The notes under the pieces: generated by a model
The model's input: only the letters and a program-made list of their open reading frames with translations
Databases searched by the model: none
Told to the model about the DNA's origin: nothing
Position numbers and translations under genes: made by a program
Shown here: positions 35,559-44,223 of the stretch, one piece after another
How positions within the stretch are numbered: position 1 is the stretch's first letter
How the letters are laid out: each line of letters starts with the position of its first letter
NCBI GenBank assembly: GCA_900322175.1
Contig: ONYZ01000011.1
Coordinates: forward strand, 1-51,665
Length of the DNA stretch: 51,665 nucleotides
Direction of reading: 5' to 3'
From: an uncultured Prevotella sp.
Lineage (GTDB): Bacteria; Bacteroidota; Bacteroidia; Bacteroidales; Bacteroidaceae

Positions 35559-36206
35559 TCAAAACGAGAAGAGATAGCAATTTGTTTTGTCCCATTGGCG
35601 GTGACGGAGGTCATCGGAACGGATGAGGAAATGGAGCATGCCACAGTCGTGGAAAGTGAGATTCCAGCGGTCGCATTCGTCTATCTGCAGCAGTGACACG
35701 CTATCGGGAAAAGCCTCGCGCACCTCTTCGATGTAAGGAGCGCCTAACATCCGCAGACCGTCGCCTGCCTCCTCGCAATGGGAGAAGGTAATGGTCTCTG
35801 CAGACATAGTGGCTGGCGTGCCGTCGGGATAGGTTGTGTGGTGGGTGTGCAAAGTGCTGTTTTTTTCGTTATCCTTAAGAGGAGCATAAAGCACACGGAA
35901 GTATTCGTGACGCCACTCTCCCATGCCCGGATAGGCTGGTGTGTCGAAGTCGCCCAGAAAGTAGTCGAGTGTTGCAAAGAACCATAGCATGCCTTCGTGG
36001 GGCAGGAGTGCTTCGGGGTCGTAGGGTGCCAGGTCTTCACAGCGAATCTGACAGACGAAGGTCAGCGGGTCGTCGTACGTCTCACCGTCTTCGTCCGTCA
36101 CTGTCACCATAGGCCAGTCGAGTTCATCGGGCATATCGGGTTCTCCCCACCACTTGCTCTGACCAGTGAGAGGCGAGTCCGCAGGATATGTTTCGATTCT
36201 GATCAT
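35559..36206 (-). CDS. DUF1963 (YwqG-like) family protein
   Basis: A 215-residue protein matching the DUF1963/YwqG family by its opening KWWGEPDMPDELDWP, the FVCQIRCEDLAPYDPEALLPHEGMLWFFATLDY core and the C-terminal LLQIDECDRWNLTFHDCGMLHFLI. No signal peptide is seen. The biochemical function is unknown; in other species relatives sit near toxin-immunity genes. It follows the MORN-like gene on the same strand across a perfect 7-bp repeat array that ends 15 bases before its ATG. Its upstream sequence GAATTTTG differs from the -7 box consensus by one base, so it may instead be co-transcribed with the upstream gene. Confidence 0.8.
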   Translation of the reverse strand: MIRIETYPADSPLTGQSKWWGEPDMPDELDWPMVTVTDEDGETYDDPLTFVCQIRCEDLAPYDPEALLPHEGMLWFFATLDYFLGDFDTPAYPGMGEWRHEYFRVLYAPLKDNEKNSTLHTHHTTYPDGTPATMSAETITFSHCEEAGDGLRMLGAPYIEEVREAFPDSVSLLQIDECDRWNLTFHDCGMLHFLIRSDDLRHRQWDKTNCYLFSF

Positions 36207-36220
36207 GTTTCAAAATTCAA

Positions 36221-36318
36221 GTTTAATGTTTAATGTTTAATGTTTAATGTTTAATGTTTAATGTTTAATGTTTAATGTTTAATGTTTAATGTTTAATGTT
36301 TAATGTTTAATGTTTAAT
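36221..36318. repeat. Perfect tandem repeat, 14 copies of GTTTAAT
   Basis: Fourteen uninterrupted identical 7-bp units fill the gap between the MORN-like gene and the DUF1963 gene. The last unit contains the stop codon of the MORN-like gene (TAA, minus strand, 36316-36314). Perfect identity over 98 bp suggests recent or ongoing slippage. Changes in copy number would alter the spacing before the DUF1963 gene in 7-bp steps without changing either protein. Confidence 0.97.
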
Positions 36319-37972
36319 TATCTACGTTCCACGTCAGTTCCAGCGAGTAGTCGTCGCCGTCATAGACGCAGCCGTCGCTATATTCATCGCCATCAATCGA
36401 CTTCGACAAGTGCAGCGGCTGGTCAGGCGTGAGCATATATGTCTCGTCGTAGAAGGATATAGTGATGGCTTCCTGAGTGATTTTCGTAATCTCATAGTTC
36501 CAGAAACCGTCGGCATTCAGCGTGCCGAGTTTGGCCTCCATGTCGTACTCCTTATACTTCCACTCGCCATCACTGTAAACCGACCAACTCTTCTGACCGC
36601 TCTTCACGTGCAGCATGATTGTGCCTATGAAGGTCTCTTCGTCGTTGACGTATTGGCCTTCAATGAATTTGCCCTCATAGCGACGTTTGCCATGATAGTC
36701 GTTGCCCACGAGCACGCCCTGGCCCTCGGGACGGTCATTCTTCACTTCACCGTCATAGACCCACTCATCGTGGTTGTAACTGATGTGCCCATCAGCCCAC
36801 ACGTTGGCCGTCATCTCTGGGCCTACTCCCGTGGGGTTGGGCAGTGTCAACCGCTTGGAGGCACACCAGTCGCGCTGCCATTTCTTGGCCTCCAGTCGTT
36901 CACCTTTCAGCCAATGTTCACTGCGGCACCGAGCCTTCTTGGCACAGTGTACCTCCACGTAGCCGTCATAGGGCTTGAAGTCCTTCACTCCATCGCCATA
37001 GTGGTCGATAGAGTCACCATTGGGCAGCCAGAGCGTGCCACGGGTCGAGAGCTTGTAGATGTAGTTGCCGTAATTGTTGGGCTCATAGTCACCGCCGCGC
37101 TGCTCCACCTTGTATATCTTGCCGTCGATGGCACGGAGCGTCAGGCAGAGCGTGATGCAGTCCTCGCGGCTCGTCTCGTCGAGCTCGTAGTCCAGCACCT
37201 TGTACTGGAACAGGTCGTCAGGCCCCTGGTAGAGGACGATTTCGTCGCCAGCATACCACTCTCTCACCCAAGGTTTCTCCTCGCCAGAGGAAGTCTTCTT
37301 CAAGAACAGTTCGAAGCCATAGCGGCGGCCACCGTGCAAGAACATGGCGATGCTGTCGGGCATGCCCGCCGACGGATAGTCTGTAGAGCACGGCGGACGC
37401 TGGATGCGGAACACGCCGTGCAGCCCCCACCATTCAGGTTTCTTGTCCTTCGAGGTGTTTATCCAGGCGTGCTCTATGTAGCTGCCGTCGGCAAAAGTAT
37501 AACGTCCCTCTGCGGCGTAGGCGGGTCCGTTGATGCTGGCATAGTTCAGGTGGAACGTGCCCTTGAAGTGGTCGCCGTTGGGATAGAACACCTCTCCGTC
37601 GCCGATGGGTCCTTCCAGTTCCTGCCGGATGGTGTCTCCCCACTGCCAGCCGCCTTTATAGATGATTTCCTTGGCAAGTACTCTGACGCAGTAGCAGTCA
37701 CGGCTATAGACACCCCCGCCAACATGGTACTCGCTGCAGGCCACCTCTACCTCTTCGTCCACATGGATGGTGAAAGACTTTTTGTACAGCGCTATCGTGA
37801 GTTGCTGGCCATCGTAGGCTGTCACTGTGTTGCTACAATTCAGCTTGGGCAGTGGTTTACCCACCTGAATATCGTCCTCGTCCACCTCGTAGTGCTCTTG
37901 GGGGATGGTAGTCACCTTGGAGCCTCGGTCCATGTGACTGTTATATACGTTGATGTAACATGCTGTTGCCAT
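36314..37972 (-). CDS. Uncharacterised protein with MORN-like repeats
   Basis: A 552-residue acidic protein of unknown function. MORN-like units are visible in the middle and C-terminal parts (GEVFYPNGDHFKGTF, GRYTFADGSYIEHAW, VYDGEVKNDRPEGQGVLVGN, RRYEGKFIEGQYVN). A module of about 45 residues, of the type LTI-Y-Y-LTP, occurs near both ends and is also recognisable in the neighbouring 515-residue protein. No signal peptide is present. A long antisense open frame (36410-38035) exists but looks like a compositional shadow. It lies between the NPCBM-like gene and the DUF1963 gene on the same strand. Its leader resembles that of the 98-residue protein gene at 42051. Confidence 0.7.
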   Translation of the reverse strand: MATACYINVYNSHMDRGSKVTTIPQEHYEVDEDDIQVGKPLPKLNCSNTVTAYDGQQLTIALYKKSFTIHVDEEVEVACSEYHVGGGVYSRDCYCVRVLAKEIIYKGGWQWGDTIRQELEGPIGDGEVFYPNGDHFKGTFHLNYASINGPAYAAEGRYTFADGSYIEHAWINTSKDKKPEWWGLHGVFRIQRPPCSTDYPSAGMPDSIAMFLHGGRRYGFELFLKKTSSGEEKPWVREWYAGDEIVLYQGPDDLFQYKVLDYELDETSREDCITLCLTLRAIDGKIYKVEQRGGDYEPNNYGNYIYKLSTRGTLWLPNGDSIDHYGDGVKDFKPYDGYVEVHCAKKARCRSEHWLKGERLEAKKWQRDWCASKRLTLPNPTGVGPEMTANVWADGHISYNHDEWVYDGEVKNDRPEGQGVLVGNDYHGKRRYEGKFIEGQYVNDEETFIGTIMLHVKSGQKSWSVYSDGEWKYKEYDMEAKLGTLNADGFWNYEITKITQEAITISFYDETYMLTPDQPLHLSKSIDGDEYSDGCVYDGDDYSLELTWNVDN

Positions 37973-37997
37973 ATTTCCGTCTTCCTTTTGGTTTTCG

Positions 37998-40352
37998 TTA
38001 TCGTTTTGTTTTTCTCACCGTCATGTCATAGATGACATACTGCCCTGAACGCTCTTCGCCACACTCCAGCCAGAACATGAGCTGGTGGCACTTGTTGATA
38101 GGAACTGTGACGGTAGCAGGCTTCATCTCGTTGTACACCCAGTATTCGCCCACCTGCACCTGGTCGGCAAAGACACAGAGTTTCACAGGTGGTGCCTTGA
38201 GGGTCTTTCCCTCTGGGTCGGTAATGAGCTTGACGGGATTTTCAAAGCCCTCAAACACCTGTCGCATGGGATCCACGTAAGGCGACTTGCAGGCTACGGT
38301 AAACGTCAGTTCGTCATACTCACCGTAGGGATTGAAGGCACAGGCTGCCGACTGCTGACCGCCAGCCGAGAAGAGCGAGAATATACCAAAATTCATGCCC
38401 TTCTTCGTCAACATATCTATGGCATTCTTGTTTCCCTTCTCTGCTTCTTGTGCAGTACCAATTAATCCTGCCACGCCACCATCACCGGCCGTCACGCCCG
38501 AGGCGGCTCCGTAATCACTGCCTCCAGACATGGCACCGCCTACTCCCGTGAGGAACATAAAGGCGGCATTCAGCGGCGTGATGTTCTCCAGAGCGAAGGG
38601 GATGTTGGTCTCAAGCATTATACCCTTGTATATCTTCGTACCGTCGTGCATTTGGAAGTAGCGTTTCTTCGTCTCTCCGTTCTGGAAACAGTCGTTGAAG
38701 TCAAAGCTAGTCAACGTACTCAGCCAGCGGCCCACATAGTGGTAGTAGGGCTGTTTGCAGAGGTCTATGAGGTCTATGCTGTCAGGACATTCGGGTTTGG
38801 GATGCGAGAACAGCTCACTATTGTCGCGCACCTCACCGCGATAGAGCGTCACGTCACCGATGCCAAAGTAGCTGTTGTGCTGTTCGGCAGTGCCAGGTTT
38901 GGCAAAAGTAATGGTGCGACATTTGTTCAGCGGAATGACGAAGCGCAGGTTGGGCCATGTGACATGAATAATCGTGTCGAGCACTAGTTTGTCGTCTAAG
39001 TAGATACGTATATTATCGTCCGACTGGGTACGCCGCTTGGTCAGTGCACCCACAGTAAATGACATGTAGTCGAACTCACCAGCCACGTCGAACTTCCAGA
39101 AGGCAGAGACGTGGTCATCGAACAGCGTATTGCCAGAGGTCAGGATAAAGCCTTCGGTAAACCGCTCACCACCCATTGAGAAGGAGTAGTACTCGCTCTC
39201 ATCCTTGAAGATGCTATTTTTATAGTTCGCCATTCCCTGCACGCTGAAGGGCGGTATGTTCGATACCATCTTACACATGTCTGGCAACTGTGACAGGCGG
39301 CTCTTGGAGTTGTTCACTGGTCCTGCCTGCGGCAGCGATGCCTCGTCGTAGTTCTTGGGATAGACAAACATGTTGACGACACCAAAGGTGATGCCGCCCA
39401 AGAAACGCGTGTCAGCGAGGACGCTATGGAACGACAACTGGTTGACATTCGACACATCAAGCACCACCATTTCCGCCAGGTCAGTCTGCTTCACCAGTTT
39501 CTCGTAGAGTATCTTGCCGTCGCCCTTGACCGTCAGCCAGGCTGATGCTGCACTGGACTGGTTGTCGCGTGGTCCGACGATAAAAGACACCTTGCCAAAC
39601 TTCTTCTGCAGCCAGAAGTATATCCAGTCGCCTATGTTCTCACCGGCCAAGACCATTTCGCAAGAACATGAAATACCCGTCTTGTATTTCACACGGTTGA
39701 TGCTGATGACAGAATCTGTCGGACTGACGCGAGCTATCTTCTTTTCCTTCTTCGTAATCCAGTTCATGCGTCCCCAGTAGGGTTCCAGTTCACCCAACAG
39801 CTGTATGCGCTTGTTGGCATCGATACGTCGCTGAGGGTCGGGAGCAGCCTTGAAGGTTTCGCCCGCCTTCCACAACCTGCAAGATGCAAAGCCCACCTTG
39901 AAGGAGCCCTTAGGCATTTCAAAGCGCAACTGGCGCACTCCCTTCACGTCAATCACATGTTCACTGGGGGCATCGTGGCTCCACACCACGCGGTCGAACA
40001 CGCGCTTGCCGTCTGCTCTGATGGCTATCAGCGCATTGCGGTCGTCGCTGTTGGTAAACCACTCTATAGCGCTGATGACAAAACTGATTTTCTCGTATTT
40101 CCCGTCCAGGTTGAACACTGCATAGACAGGATCCTTGCAGCCGTTTCTACATCCAATGGAGAAACCGCCTTTATACTTGAAGGTGTTAAACTCCATGACC
40201 TCGCTGCCCTTCGTGGGGAAGTTCTCGTAGCCGTCAGACTCTACGGGCTTGAATACATCCGTCAGATAAGTCTGCCCTTGTGTGGGTACCATATACAATA
40301 ACAGCAACGCGAGCATTGCCAGTCGTGTCATGTGATGAATGATATTCCTCAT
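37998..40352 (-). CDS. Secreted protein with repeated NPCBM-like carbohydrate-binding modules
   Basis: A 784-residue protein with a signal peptide (LAMLALLLLYMVPTQGQ). Four modules of about 120 residues, near residues 45-165, 215-335, 395-515 and 570-780, share the pattern [F/W]-x-L-x-G-x-[Y/F] followed by a strand and a late DVxGVRQLRF or PLNKCRTITF strand. This resembles NPCBM/NEW2 domains, which bind sugars in secreted glycosidases. A Gly/Ala-rich stretch (GGAMSGGSDYGAASGVTAGD) interrupts the last module. It is probably periplasmic or surface-exposed; the ligand is unknown. A TACTTTTG box (plus-strand 40381-40388) precedes it. Confidence 0.65.
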   Translation of the reverse strand: MRNIIHHMTRLAMLALLLLYMVPTQGQTYLTDVFKPVESDGYENFPTKGSEVMEFNTFKYKGGFSIGCRNGCKDPVYAVFNLDGKYEKISFVISAIEWFTNSDDRNALIAIRADGKRVFDRVVWSHDAPSEHVIDVKGVRQLRFEMPKGSFKVGFASCRLWKAGETFKAAPDPQRRIDANKRIQLLGELEPYWGRMNWITKKEKKIARVSPTDSVISINRVKYKTGISCSCEMVLAGENIGDWIYFWLQKKFGKVSFIVGPRDNQSSAASAWLTVKGDGKILYEKLVKQTDLAEMVVLDVSNVNQLSFHSVLADTRFLGGITFGVVNMFVYPKNYDEASLPQAGPVNNSKSRLSQLPDMCKMVSNIPPFSVQGMANYKNSIFKDESEYYSFSMGGERFTEGFILTSGNTLFDDHVSAFWKFDVAGEFDYMSFTVGALTKRRTQSDDNIRIYLDDKLVLDTIIHVTWPNLRFVIPLNKCRTITFAKPGTAEQHNSYFGIGDVTLYRGEVRDNSELFSHPKPECPDSIDLIDLCKQPYYHYVGRWLSTLTSFDFNDCFQNGETKKRYFQMHDGTKIYKGIMLETNIPFALENITPLNAAFMFLTGVGGAMSGGSDYGAASGVTAGDGGVAGLIGTAQEAEKGNKNAIDMLTKKGMNFGIFSLFSAGGQQSAACAFNPYGEYDELTFTVACKSPYVDPMRQVFEGFENPVKLITDPEGKTLKAPPVKLCVFADQVQVGEYWVYNEMKPATVTVPINKCHQLMFWLECGEERSGQYVIYDMTVRKTKR

Positions 40353-40431
40353 AATCAGCTGTTTTTAGGTTATCTGTATGCAAAAGTAAGAAAAAAAAGT
40401 GAAACGAGCGTGCTATTTCTAGAAAAAGTTG

Positions 40432-40439
40432 TATCTTTG
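40432..40439 (+). promoter_or_regulatory. -7 box of the Sel1/TPR-like gene
   Basis: TATCTTTG, 17 bp before the ATG at 40457. It is divergent from the TACTTTTG box of the NPCBM-like gene about 45 bp away. Confidence 0.7.
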
Positions 40440-40456
40440 CTGCAAATTGGTGCACA

Positions 40457-42004
40457 ATGAATACTGCCGACAACAAAACCTGGACGCGAGCTAGGCTGAG
40501 CGTTTACTGGCGTGCCGACCATCATACCGAGGGTCACAGCATAGAATTTCAGCGTCCTACGGACGACAATCCCCATCCGCAATATCCCGTTGTGGCGGGT
40601 CAGGAACTGTCCACATCCCGTCTGTCTCAGAGCGACAGCTGGGGTGCATTGTATTCATTGATAACCGTTAAGACCTTCGACGAGCACTCGCTGACCATCA
40701 GCTATGGCACTGAGCAGTATGTCATCACGCCCGAGAGCGGATCTTTCTCTTTTGGTGAGAAAGGCATGGACTACACAACGTTTGAGATGCACCTGCGACT
40801 GTTGCCCGACGATGAGGCACCAGCTTTCTTCGTGAGTCACGACGAGCGTTTCCTTCGGCGCTTCCGCACCAAGGAGCGTCTGATGCAACTCACGAAGGAC
40901 GATCTGGAGTTGTTGCGCGAGGCTGCCGACAAGGGCGACCCCTTTGCTCAATATGGTTGGGGACGGTGGCTGTACTATAACCTTCCTGAAGAGACGTCCA
41001 TGCGTGAGGCAGAAGAAATGTTTATCGCGTCGAAGAAATATATTCCCGATGCCTTGGCGGCCTATGCGCTGATGTGGCGCTATGGCGAAACCAAAGAGGG
41101 GTCCATGGACTTGAAGGAAAGCGACAAACTGTTACAGACAGCCCTCAAGTGTGGCAGCGAGCGGGCAGCCATGCAGATGGCACGTTTTCGCATCTTCGGT
41201 ATATTCTGCGAAGCAAAGCCCGAGAGTGTCGCCAAGGAAATCGAACAGCGCATATTTCCTCAGACATCAGACGTCTCACCTCGCAATGACTTCGACCCTC
41301 AGTGGCACATACTGCTGGCCTTCGCCTACGAACAATTAGACCGAAGGGATGACGCCATTGTCCAGTACGACGAAGCTATTACCAAAGGCGAGTGGGATGC
41401 CTATTTCTATATGGCCTGCCTCTACAAGGAGCGTGGCAACATGGCGCTCTACGACAGTCTGATGGAGAAGGGCATCAGTTGTGGCAGCGGTGCCTGCTGC
41501 ATCTATGGCGCAGACATGGAGAACGAGGACTACAAGCAGCTGCCATCGAATTACCAGAGGCGGATTAAGCACGAGGTGATAGAGAACTGTCTGAACATCG
41601 GATTGGGTCGTGGCGACGGCATGTGTGCCTACTTTCTTTGGCAGCTCACCTACTACGGTTCGTTGGGCTTCAACGGCAATGCCAAGAAGTGGAGTGCCTA
41701 CCTGAAGCAGGGCGTAAAGATGAGTGATGTGAGCTGCATCGAACAGATGGCGCAGTTGGCTGAGGATGGTGAATGGCCGGAGGAGATGAGTTCCTATGAT
41801 ATTGCCGAACTGTGGCTCCGTGCCGCCCGCTATCTGCCCTCCGACGAGAATGCCATCCGGGGACTGAGCCGTGTACGCGACAGCGCCTTCCTGTTGCGCC
41901 ATAAAGACGAGTGGCAGCGCTACTGGCAGCCCCGCATCAAGGAAGTCTGCGGCAGTCAGCCCGTCATCAATGACGACGACGGCAGGTTTGACGCCTGGAC
42001 ATAA
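40457..42004 (+). CDS. Uncharacterised protein with Sel1/TPR-like helical repeats
   Basis: A 515-residue protein with no signal peptide. The first 130 residues include a module (SLTISYGTEQYVITPESGSF) similar to one in the MORN-like neighbour. The rest is helical Sel1/TPR-like repeats, such as ADKGDPFAQYGWGRWLYYN, AEEMFIASKKYIPDALAAYALMWRYG and DDAIVQYDEAITKGEWDAYFYMACLYKERGN. Sel1-type repeats act as protein-binding scaffolds. It has its own promoter and is followed after 46 bases by a small membrane protein gene on the same strand. The specific function is unknown. Confidence 0.75.
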   Translation: MNTADNKTWTRARLSVYWRADHHTEGHSIEFQRPTDDNPHPQYPVVAGQELSTSRLSQSDSWGALYSLITVKTFDEHSLTISYGTEQYVITPESGSFSFGEKGMDYTTFEMHLRLLPDDEAPAFFVSHDERFLRRFRTKERLMQLTKDDLELLREAADKGDPFAQYGWGRWLYYNLPEETSMREAEEMFIASKKYIPDALAAYALMWRYGETKEGSMDLKESDKLLQTALKCGSERAAMQMARFRIFGIFCEAKPESVAKEIEQRIFPQTSDVSPRNDFDPQWHILLAFAYEQLDRRDDAIVQYDEAITKGEWDAYFYMACLYKERGNMALYDSLMEKGISCGSGACCIYGADMENEDYKQLPSNYQRRIKHEVIENCLNIGLGRGDGMCAYFLWQLTYYGSLGFNGNAKKWSAYLKQGVKMSDVSCIEQMAQLAEDGEWPEEMSSYDIAELWLRAARYLPSDENAIRGLSRVRDSAFLLRHKDEWQRYWQPRIKEVCGSQPVINDDDGRFDAWT

Positions 42005-42050
42005 GTGGGCTGCGTCCTAAATAACGATAACGAAAACAAAAAAGACAGAT

Positions 42051-42347
42051 ATGAAAGGTTTTATTAAATTTGTGGTGTTCGTGCTAGTGTGTTGGTGGAT
42101 CTATGCTAACTGCATAGGCAGCAAGGAAGACAAGCAGGAAGAGCAACAGGAACAAGTCAGTAAGAAAAAGGTGAAAAAGAGCCGTGACAAGAAGTCCAAG
42201 AAGACCAAGGATGCCACAGCCGACTTCACCACTACTCAGAAGTCTGACGCCAGTCAGTCGTCCACGTCCTCAACTTCTCCCGAAGCTCCTGCTGAGGAAG
42301 TTGTAGAAGAAACCCGTGGCAGCCAGGCTGACGAAGTACTCTATTAA
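42051..42347 (+). CDS. Small membrane-anchored charged protein
   Basis: A 98-residue protein: one N-terminal hydrophobic segment (IKFVVFVLVCWWIYANC), then a highly charged Lys/Glu/Gln stretch likely to be a coiled coil, then a Ser/Thr/Glu-rich tail. The Cys after the hydrophobic segment is not in a good lipobox (YANC), so a membrane anchor is more likely than a lipoprotein. No family is recognised. Its leader shares AACGATAACGAAAAC with the leader of the MORN-like gene. It is probably co-transcribed with the Sel1/TPR-like gene. Confidence 0.6.
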   Translation: MKGFIKFVVFVLVCWWIYANCIGSKEDKQEEQQEQVSKKKVKKSRDKKSKKTKDATADFTTTQKSDASQSSTSSTSPEAPAEEVVEETRGSQADEVLY

Positions 42348-42356
42348 GCGTCGGGG

Positions 42357-42385
42357 GAGGGGAGGCAATATTTTGCCACTCCCTC
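42357..42385. terminator. Bidirectional terminator-like hairpin
   Basis: GAGGGGAGGCAA at 42357-42368 pairs with TTGCCACTCCCTC at 42373-42385 around a TATT loop, with a small bulge. It lies between two convergent genes and overlaps the stop of the AAA-ATPase gene, so it probably ends transcription from both sides. Confidence 0.6.
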
Positions 42386-44027
42386 ATTTCACATATCGCT
42401 CAATGTGACAATTGTGAGTTTTTTGCTGTTTGTCGTAGTTGATGCCAACCAGCAGTATGTCGCCAGTATATTCTGCGACCTTAGCAGGATACTGCTTACG
42501 TTTGATTTGCTCAATAGCAGTATCAGCATTCTGACTATATTTCAATTCCAATATAATGGCAGGTGAATCCACATTTTTACGAGGAATCAACACCAAGTCG
42601 GCAAAGCCCTTGCCTGTGGGCAACTCACGATGCATCACATAATTATTTCTTGCAGAATAAAACGCAAGACTCAAAACACAAGCCAAAGAATTCTCATCGT
42701 TATATGAGAGTATGCTTGTATTCTCGTCGTGTACAATATCTACACCATGAGCCACAGCATCCTCATCACACTCCAATATAGCCTGGAGTAGTTGGTCGGA
42801 CTCCTGAATAGCCTTTACAACATTTGTCCATCCTGTTTGCTCTACAGCATTGGTGAGTTCCTTCATCACTTCAACGTTAGGCACCCGGCACGTACTCGTC
42901 TGTCGGTCGTACGACAGATAGCCAAGATGAATGAGAACAGTTAACACATCATCCTTACTTTCCACTACAGACAGGTCGTTTGTAAACTTAGTCGTGTTTA
43001 CCTTTACCTGTTCACCAGCCAGCATTGATATAATATCATCTTTCAGACCGTCAAAATTCATCTTGATATAGGGAACAATGGTCTCATAGGTAGCCGATTT
43101 CCCCCAATAGCTACTACACCAGTCGGCATCAATAGCCTGCATCACACTATTAGGATTGAATATCGAAGGCTCAGCACCTATTTTATAGCCGTCATACCAC
43201 TTGGCCAACTCATCATAATCCATTCCATACTTCGTAGACAACATAAGAACCTCATCTTTGGTAAACCCAAAGCATCCCGCCATTCTGCGAGGGTCAACCA
43301 TAGAATACTCAATAAAATTATTCAAGGCCGACTGTGTCTTGTATTTTTTAATTGGAAGAATACCCGTCATATAAACTCCAGCAAACACCTGCATCGACTG
43401 GCCTCCCTTGAACATACGGCGCAGCCAGTTGACATAGCAATCCATGGCTGATGTTCCTGACTTGCACTCGGCTTTCTTGCGTCCCTGCGGTAGCAAGCAA
43501 TCAGAGATTGAGCGGCCGCTTGGCTTGTCCAAGAATTCACGACAAATAGCATCCCACTCGTCGATTATAAAAATAAACTGATGATGTGTTGACGCGCATA
43601 TATGGATAAGACAATCCATCAAGTCACCACCTTCCTTCACCTTTATATCTGGATACGCTTGCAGGATGTCTTCCCTTAGTTGTACATCAATATGCTCTAC
43701 AATAGTTTCATCGTGATAACGCGTCACAAAATCGGATGTATCCAGATATATGACAGGATACTTATTAAGATGAGTTTCAAACGAAGGGTCCTGTGCAATC
43801 TTCAAATCAGCAAACAAACTTCGAGAATCGCAAGACTGATCATAATAGGCATTAAGCATCTTAGCAGCCATCGACTTTCCAAATCGGCGACAACGGGTAA
43901 CGCAAGTAAATCCACGCTCAGTATTGAGAGTAGAATTAACAATCGCAATCAATTCCGACTTGTCAACATATTCACTGTTGCGAGCCCTCTGAAAACCGAT
44001 ATTACCAGTATTGATATATGTACCCAT
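42384..44027 (-). CDS. AAA-ATPase-like / PD-(D/E)XK nuclease-like protein
   Basis: A 547-residue protein of the family widespread in Bacteroidota, with an N-terminal AAA-ATPase-like domain and a C-terminal PD-(D/E)XK domain. A Walker A-like TRCRRFGKSM is at residues 43-52 and Walker B is FIFIIDEWDA. The nuclease-like motif FADLVLIP followed by AIILELKYSQ has the D and ExK residues. Function is unproven; roles in defence or mobile-element biology have been suggested. It has its own promoter, nearly identical to the methyltransferase promoter at the far end of the island, so it may or may not belong to the restriction cluster. Confidence 0.88.
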   Translation of the reverse strand: MGTYINTGNIGFQRARNSEYVDKSELIAIVNSTLNTERGFTCVTRCRRFGKSMAAKMLNAYYDQSCDSRSLFADLKIAQDPSFETHLNKYPVIYLDTSDFVTRYHDETIVEHIDVQLREDILQAYPDIKVKEGGDLMDCLIHICASTHHQFIFIIDEWDAICREFLDKPSGRSISDCLLPQGRKKAECKSGTSAMDCYVNWLRRMFKGGQSMQVFAGVYMTGILPIKKYKTQSALNNFIEYSMVDPRRMAGCFGFTKDEVLMLSTKYGMDYDELAKWYDGYKIGAEPSIFNPNSVMQAIDADWCSSYWGKSATYETIVPYIKMNFDGLKDDIISMLAGEQVKVNTTKFTNDLSVVESKDDVLTVLIHLGYLSYDRQTSTCRVPNVEVMKELTNAVEQTGWTNVVKAIQESDQLLQAILECDEDAVAHGVDIVHDENTSILSYNDENSLACVLSLAFYSARNNYVMHRELPTGKGFADLVLIPRKNVDSPAIILELKYSQNADTAIEQIKRKQYPAKVAEYTGDILLVGINYDKQQKTHNCHIERYVK

Positions 44028-44054
44028 TTCGCTATTTCATTCTATTTTTTCTGC

Positions 44055-44062
44055 TGCAAAGG
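44055..44062 (-). promoter_or_regulatory. Promoter of the AAA/PD-(D/E)XK gene
   Basis: TACCTTTG on the minus strand, with TTGCAC about 20 bp upstream as a possible -33 element. The roughly 50 bp around it match the promoter at 51610-51660 with only a few differences. Confidence 0.7.
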
Positions 44063-44101
44063 TACAACGTTTTTTTGAGAAGTGCAAGCATAAACAGGGA
44101 A

Positions 44102-44122
44102 AAAACTTCCAAGATTAATCCT
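44102..44122. repeat. 21-bp direct repeat, copy 1
   Basis: The sequence is identical to 44237-44257, which encodes the C-terminal residues of the GIY-YIG-ASCH protein. The two copies flank 114 bp containing a large hairpin, suggesting duplication during an insertion or a recombination event. Confidence 0.85.
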
Positions 44123-44128
44123 GCATGC

Positions 44129-44181
44129 AACGATCGAGGTCGAAATCTCACTTTTTTATCGAGATTTCGACCTCCATCGTT
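44129..44181. terminator. 21-bp-arm hairpin after the GIY-YIG-ASCH gene
   Basis: Arms 44129-44149 and 44161-44181 match at 20 of 21 positions, with core GAGGTCGAAATCTC and an 11-nt loop. It lies downstream of the reverse GIY-YIG-ASCH gene. A transcript in that direction lacks a strong U-tract, so it may be a terminator, an RNA-processing site or part of a small mobile element. Confidence 0.6.
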
Positions 44182-44223
44182 CCTTTTGGGCTAATAAAAA
44201 CCCTCTGATGGGGCGCAGCCAGA

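Noticed and set aside
36221-36318. Coding microsatellite causing frame-shift phase variation
   Set aside because: The array lies outside both coding regions apart from the terminal stop codon, so slippage would not shift a frame.
36410-38035. 541-codon open frame antisense to the MORN-like gene
   Set aside because: It has no recognisable domain and is rich in Val/Leu/Ala as expected from the complement of an acidic Asp/Tyr/Gly-rich gene. The reverse-strand frame has MORN-like motifs and a start matching its neighbours.
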